Positions 7,171 through 8,633 of a stretch of 8,633 nucleotides of DNA are shown here, piece after piece (the first letter of the stretch is position 1; each line of letters begins with the position of its first letter). A model generated the notes under the pieces. It saw nothing but the letters and a program-made list of their open reading frames with translations. It was not told the DNA's origin and searched no databases. The translations under genes and the position numbers were made by a program. The stretch is from an uncultured Prevotellaceae bacterium (lineage in GTDB: Bacteria; Bacteroidota; Bacteroidia; Bacteroidales; Bacteroidaceae), in NCBI GenBank assembly GCA_947306845.1, contig CAMZHP010000123.1, forward strand, positions 1 to 8,633, written 5' to 3'.

Positions 7171-7237
7171 CTAGATATTCTAGATATTCTAGATATTCTA
7201 GATTCTCTAGATTTTCTAGATTCTCTAGATCCTCTAG
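7171..7237. repeat. Tandem 9-bp CTAG repeat overlapping a stop codon
   Basis: Seven full 9-bp units plus a final CTAG: CTAGATATT three times, then CTAGATTCT, CTAGATTTT, CTAGATTCT, CTAGATCCT. There are eight CTAG tetramers in 67 bp. The lipoprotein gene's stop codon (TAG, 7236-7234) lies in the last CTAG. Because the period is a multiple of three, every following unit gives another in-frame TAG on the minus strand. The rest of the spacer (7142-7170) is A-rich on the minus strand and shows no promoter consensus. Confidence 0.9.
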
Positions 7238-8022
7238 TTTTTTATGCGCGAGACTTGCGCGCGGGTGGCTTGGAGGACGCCGGTGTCGTCATAGACAAAG
7301 GCGACGACGCTCAGATGATCGGTGTTCCATTCTGCGTTGAGCGGCTGCTGGAGGGTGATGATATTTCCCTTTCCTTCCTCGATGGTGATGGCTTCACCCC
7401 AGGTGCCGTTGACGGGAGTGCGCAGCACGTGGTTGTGCACATACTCGCGGTTGGTGCTGCCGTCGGGCATCATCTGCAGGGCAGTGATGTTGTCCTCTGT
7501 CACCCACACCTGCAGATGCCCGTTGATGTGGCCGTCGGTGCCCTGGGCTCTCACGGTGATGAAGATATTCTCGTCGTTCAGGATCGTGGCTTCAGCCTCC
7601 AGATTCAGCCGTGCGGGTTTGGAGAGCTCCTCCACCACCGCCGTGGTCCAGTCGGTGTAGTTGACGGCTCCGTGGCGGTCGACAAGTCCCACGGGCTGGT
7701 ACTCCAGGTTCCAGTGGTTGTAATACTCATCGCCCACTGGGGTAGCCAGTCCCTTGACGGTGGCTGACCCTGCGAAGCCAAGTGGTCCGCCATGTATGCC
7801 GACGGCAATGACCTTGTCGCCGAACTCAGCCTGCAACTTTTCGATTACCTCGGTTCCTTTGGGACAGTTGATGCAGCGCTGTCCGGTGAAGTCCTCAAGG
7901 AGCACCGTGCGGTCGGCCTGTTCTGGTTTCTGATAGATATACCGTTCGTCCTCGTCGATGTGGCTGCATGCTGTCAGCACAGCGGCGAGGATGATGGTGA
8001 GGATGATGATTGCCTTGTTCAT
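7234..8022 (-). CDS. Omp28-type thioredoxin-fold outer-membrane lipoprotein
   Basis: This 262-residue protein has a lipoprotein signal peptide ending in lipobox LTAC (C19). The following SHIDEDE is acidic, as in Bacteroidetes surface-export signals, so the protein is likely displayed on the outer face of the outer membrane. Residues 38-116 resemble a thioredoxin fold: LLEDFTGQ, then C50-I-N-C53-P, and a candidate cis-proline P110 in QPVGLVDR, the layout seen in Omp28-related proteins. The C-terminal half is beta-rich and ends in RIKN at a TAG inside a tandem repeat. Substrate or partner is unknown. The start at ATG 8022 has AAGGGAG a few bases upstream. The gene is 12 nt after the preceding barrel gene, strongly suggesting one operon. 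It shares the CxxC plan with the large Omp28 protein two genes downstream but is exported by a different route. Confidence 0.87.
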   Translation of the reverse strand: MNKAIIILTIILAAVLTACSHIDEDERYIYQKPEQADRTVLLEDFTGQRCINCPKGTEVIEKLQAEFGDKVIAVGIHGGPLGFAGSATVKGLATPVGDEYYNHWNLEYQPVGLVDRHGAVNYTDWTTAVVEELSKPARLNLEAEATILNDENIFITVRAQGTDGHINGHLQVWVTEDNITALQMMPDGSTNREYVHNHVLRTPVNGTWGEAITIEEGKGNIITLQQPLNAEWNTDHLSVVAFVYDDTGVLQATRAQVSRIKN

Positions 8023-8034
8023 AATGTCTCCCTT

Positions 8035-8633
8035 TTAGAAGTTATAGTTGTAGGAGAGTGTGAATCCTTTGGTGGCGGGCACGTATCGGCAGACACCGCC
8101 AGAACAGTTGTAACCGGCGCGGGTGCGGCCGTAGCCGGCTTGTAAGCGATGTGCGCCGATGTTGAAGGTCACCAGTCCCTGATAATAGTGGATGTCGGTG
8201 ACACCGCAGTTCCACATGTCGCTCACAGTGAACATCCACCGAGGGGCGAGAGAGAGTTCGAGCAGGGCAAAAGCCCAGTCGCCTTGGTCATCAGGTGTTG
8301 TGAGGTATTGCACCTCACCCCTGAGCTTGGCCTTGGGGGCAATTTGGTAAAGGGCATCGGCGATGTAGATGTCCGACCTCACCATGCCGCCCTCGCCCTC
8401 CACAACGGTCATGTTGTAGTGCTGGTTCATGTACATCAGGTTGAGTTTCAGTGACTTCGAAAGTTTCTTCGACAATTGCACGTTGATGTCCTGATAGTAG
8501 ATGTCGTCGCCCACTTTGAAGAACTTGCTCTTGTATCCGTCGGTGCCGAAGGGAACACCGTAGGGCATCTCCTCTCTCGGAATTTCTTCGCGGTCGATGC
8601 TGCGCACGTGGGAGAGATTCACTTTCACCGTAG
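8035..8633 (-). CDS. Outer-membrane beta-barrel protein, DUF6029-like, 5' end outside window
   Basis: Only the C-terminal 199 or so residues are visible; the frame stays open to the window edge, so the GTG at 8628 is internal and not a start. The sequence consists of alternating hydrophobic and polar beta-strands with many aromatic residues (for example DIYYQDINVQL, LKLNLMYMNQ, LVTFNIGAHRLQAGYG) and ends in FTLSYNYNF, a terminal phenylalanine typical of outer-membrane barrels recognised by the Bam machinery. It resembles DUF6029-type proteins, which from memory are found beside Omp28 genes in Bacteroidales, but the family name is not certain. A CSGGVC pair near the end could form a disulfide in an extracellular loop or turn. 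The stop is 12 nt before the lipoprotein gene, suggesting co-expression and possibly a physical partnership. Confidence 0.65.
   Translation of the reverse strand, partial: TVKVNLSHVRSIDREEIPREEMPYGVPFGTDGYKSKFFKVGDDIYYQDINVQLSKKLSKSLKLNLMYMNQHYNMTVVEGEGGMVRSDIYIADALYQIAPKAKLRGEVQYLTTPDDQGDWAFALLELSLAPRWMFTVSDMWNCGVTDIHYYQGLVTFNIGAHRLQAGYGRTRAGYNCSGGVCRYVPATKGFTLSYNYNF

Overview
The window looks like a chromosomal segment of a Bacteroidales bacterium, most likely a Prevotella-like member of Prevotellaceae. The evidence is the Omp28-type thioredoxin-fold proteins, the type IX secretion (T9SS) style C-terminal domains ending in patterns such as KVLVK, a lipoprotein with an acidic stretch after its lipobox cysteine, mostly absent Shine-Dalgarno sequences, and GC-rich genes separated by AT-rich intergenic repeats. 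No mobile element, CRISPR array, tRNA or rRNA was seen.

All five genes lie on the minus strand, so transcription runs from high to low coordinates. In that order they are: the 3' end of an outer-membrane beta-barrel gene (8035 to the window edge, DUF6029-like); an Omp28-type lipoprotein with a CxxC motif (7234-8022), only 12 nt downstream; a small secreted protein with a T9SS-like C-terminus (6503-7141); a very large secreted Omp28-type protein with a WCGYC motif and a T9SS-like C-terminal signal (3016-6426); and clpB (9-2597), encoding the disaggregase. The first four form a plausible cell-envelope cluster: a barrel, a probably surface-exposed thioredoxin-fold lipoprotein and two T9SS-type cargo proteins. 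clpB is probably a separate transcription unit, because a terminator-like structure and a 418-nt gene-free stretch come before it.

The most unusual material is non-coding. The 418-nt gap (2598-3015) holds a 7-bp AAGAATT tandem array and three 75-bp foldback units. Each unit places three GAATT blocks at 8-bp spacing opposite three AATTC blocks at 8-bp spacing, around a 13-nt loop. The unit nearest the large Omp28 gene forms a 12-bp closing stem followed on the minus strand by a U-rich tract, so it can serve as a terminator. A second array (7171-7237) is made of 9-bp CTAG-containing units. The lipoprotein stop codon lies in its first unit, and every following unit supplies another in-frame TAG.

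Two gene starts need care. clpB begins at 2597, not at the longer open frame's start at 2681, because a good ribosome binding site lies just upstream. The large Omp28 gene begins at the ATG at 6426, not at the TTG two codons earlier.
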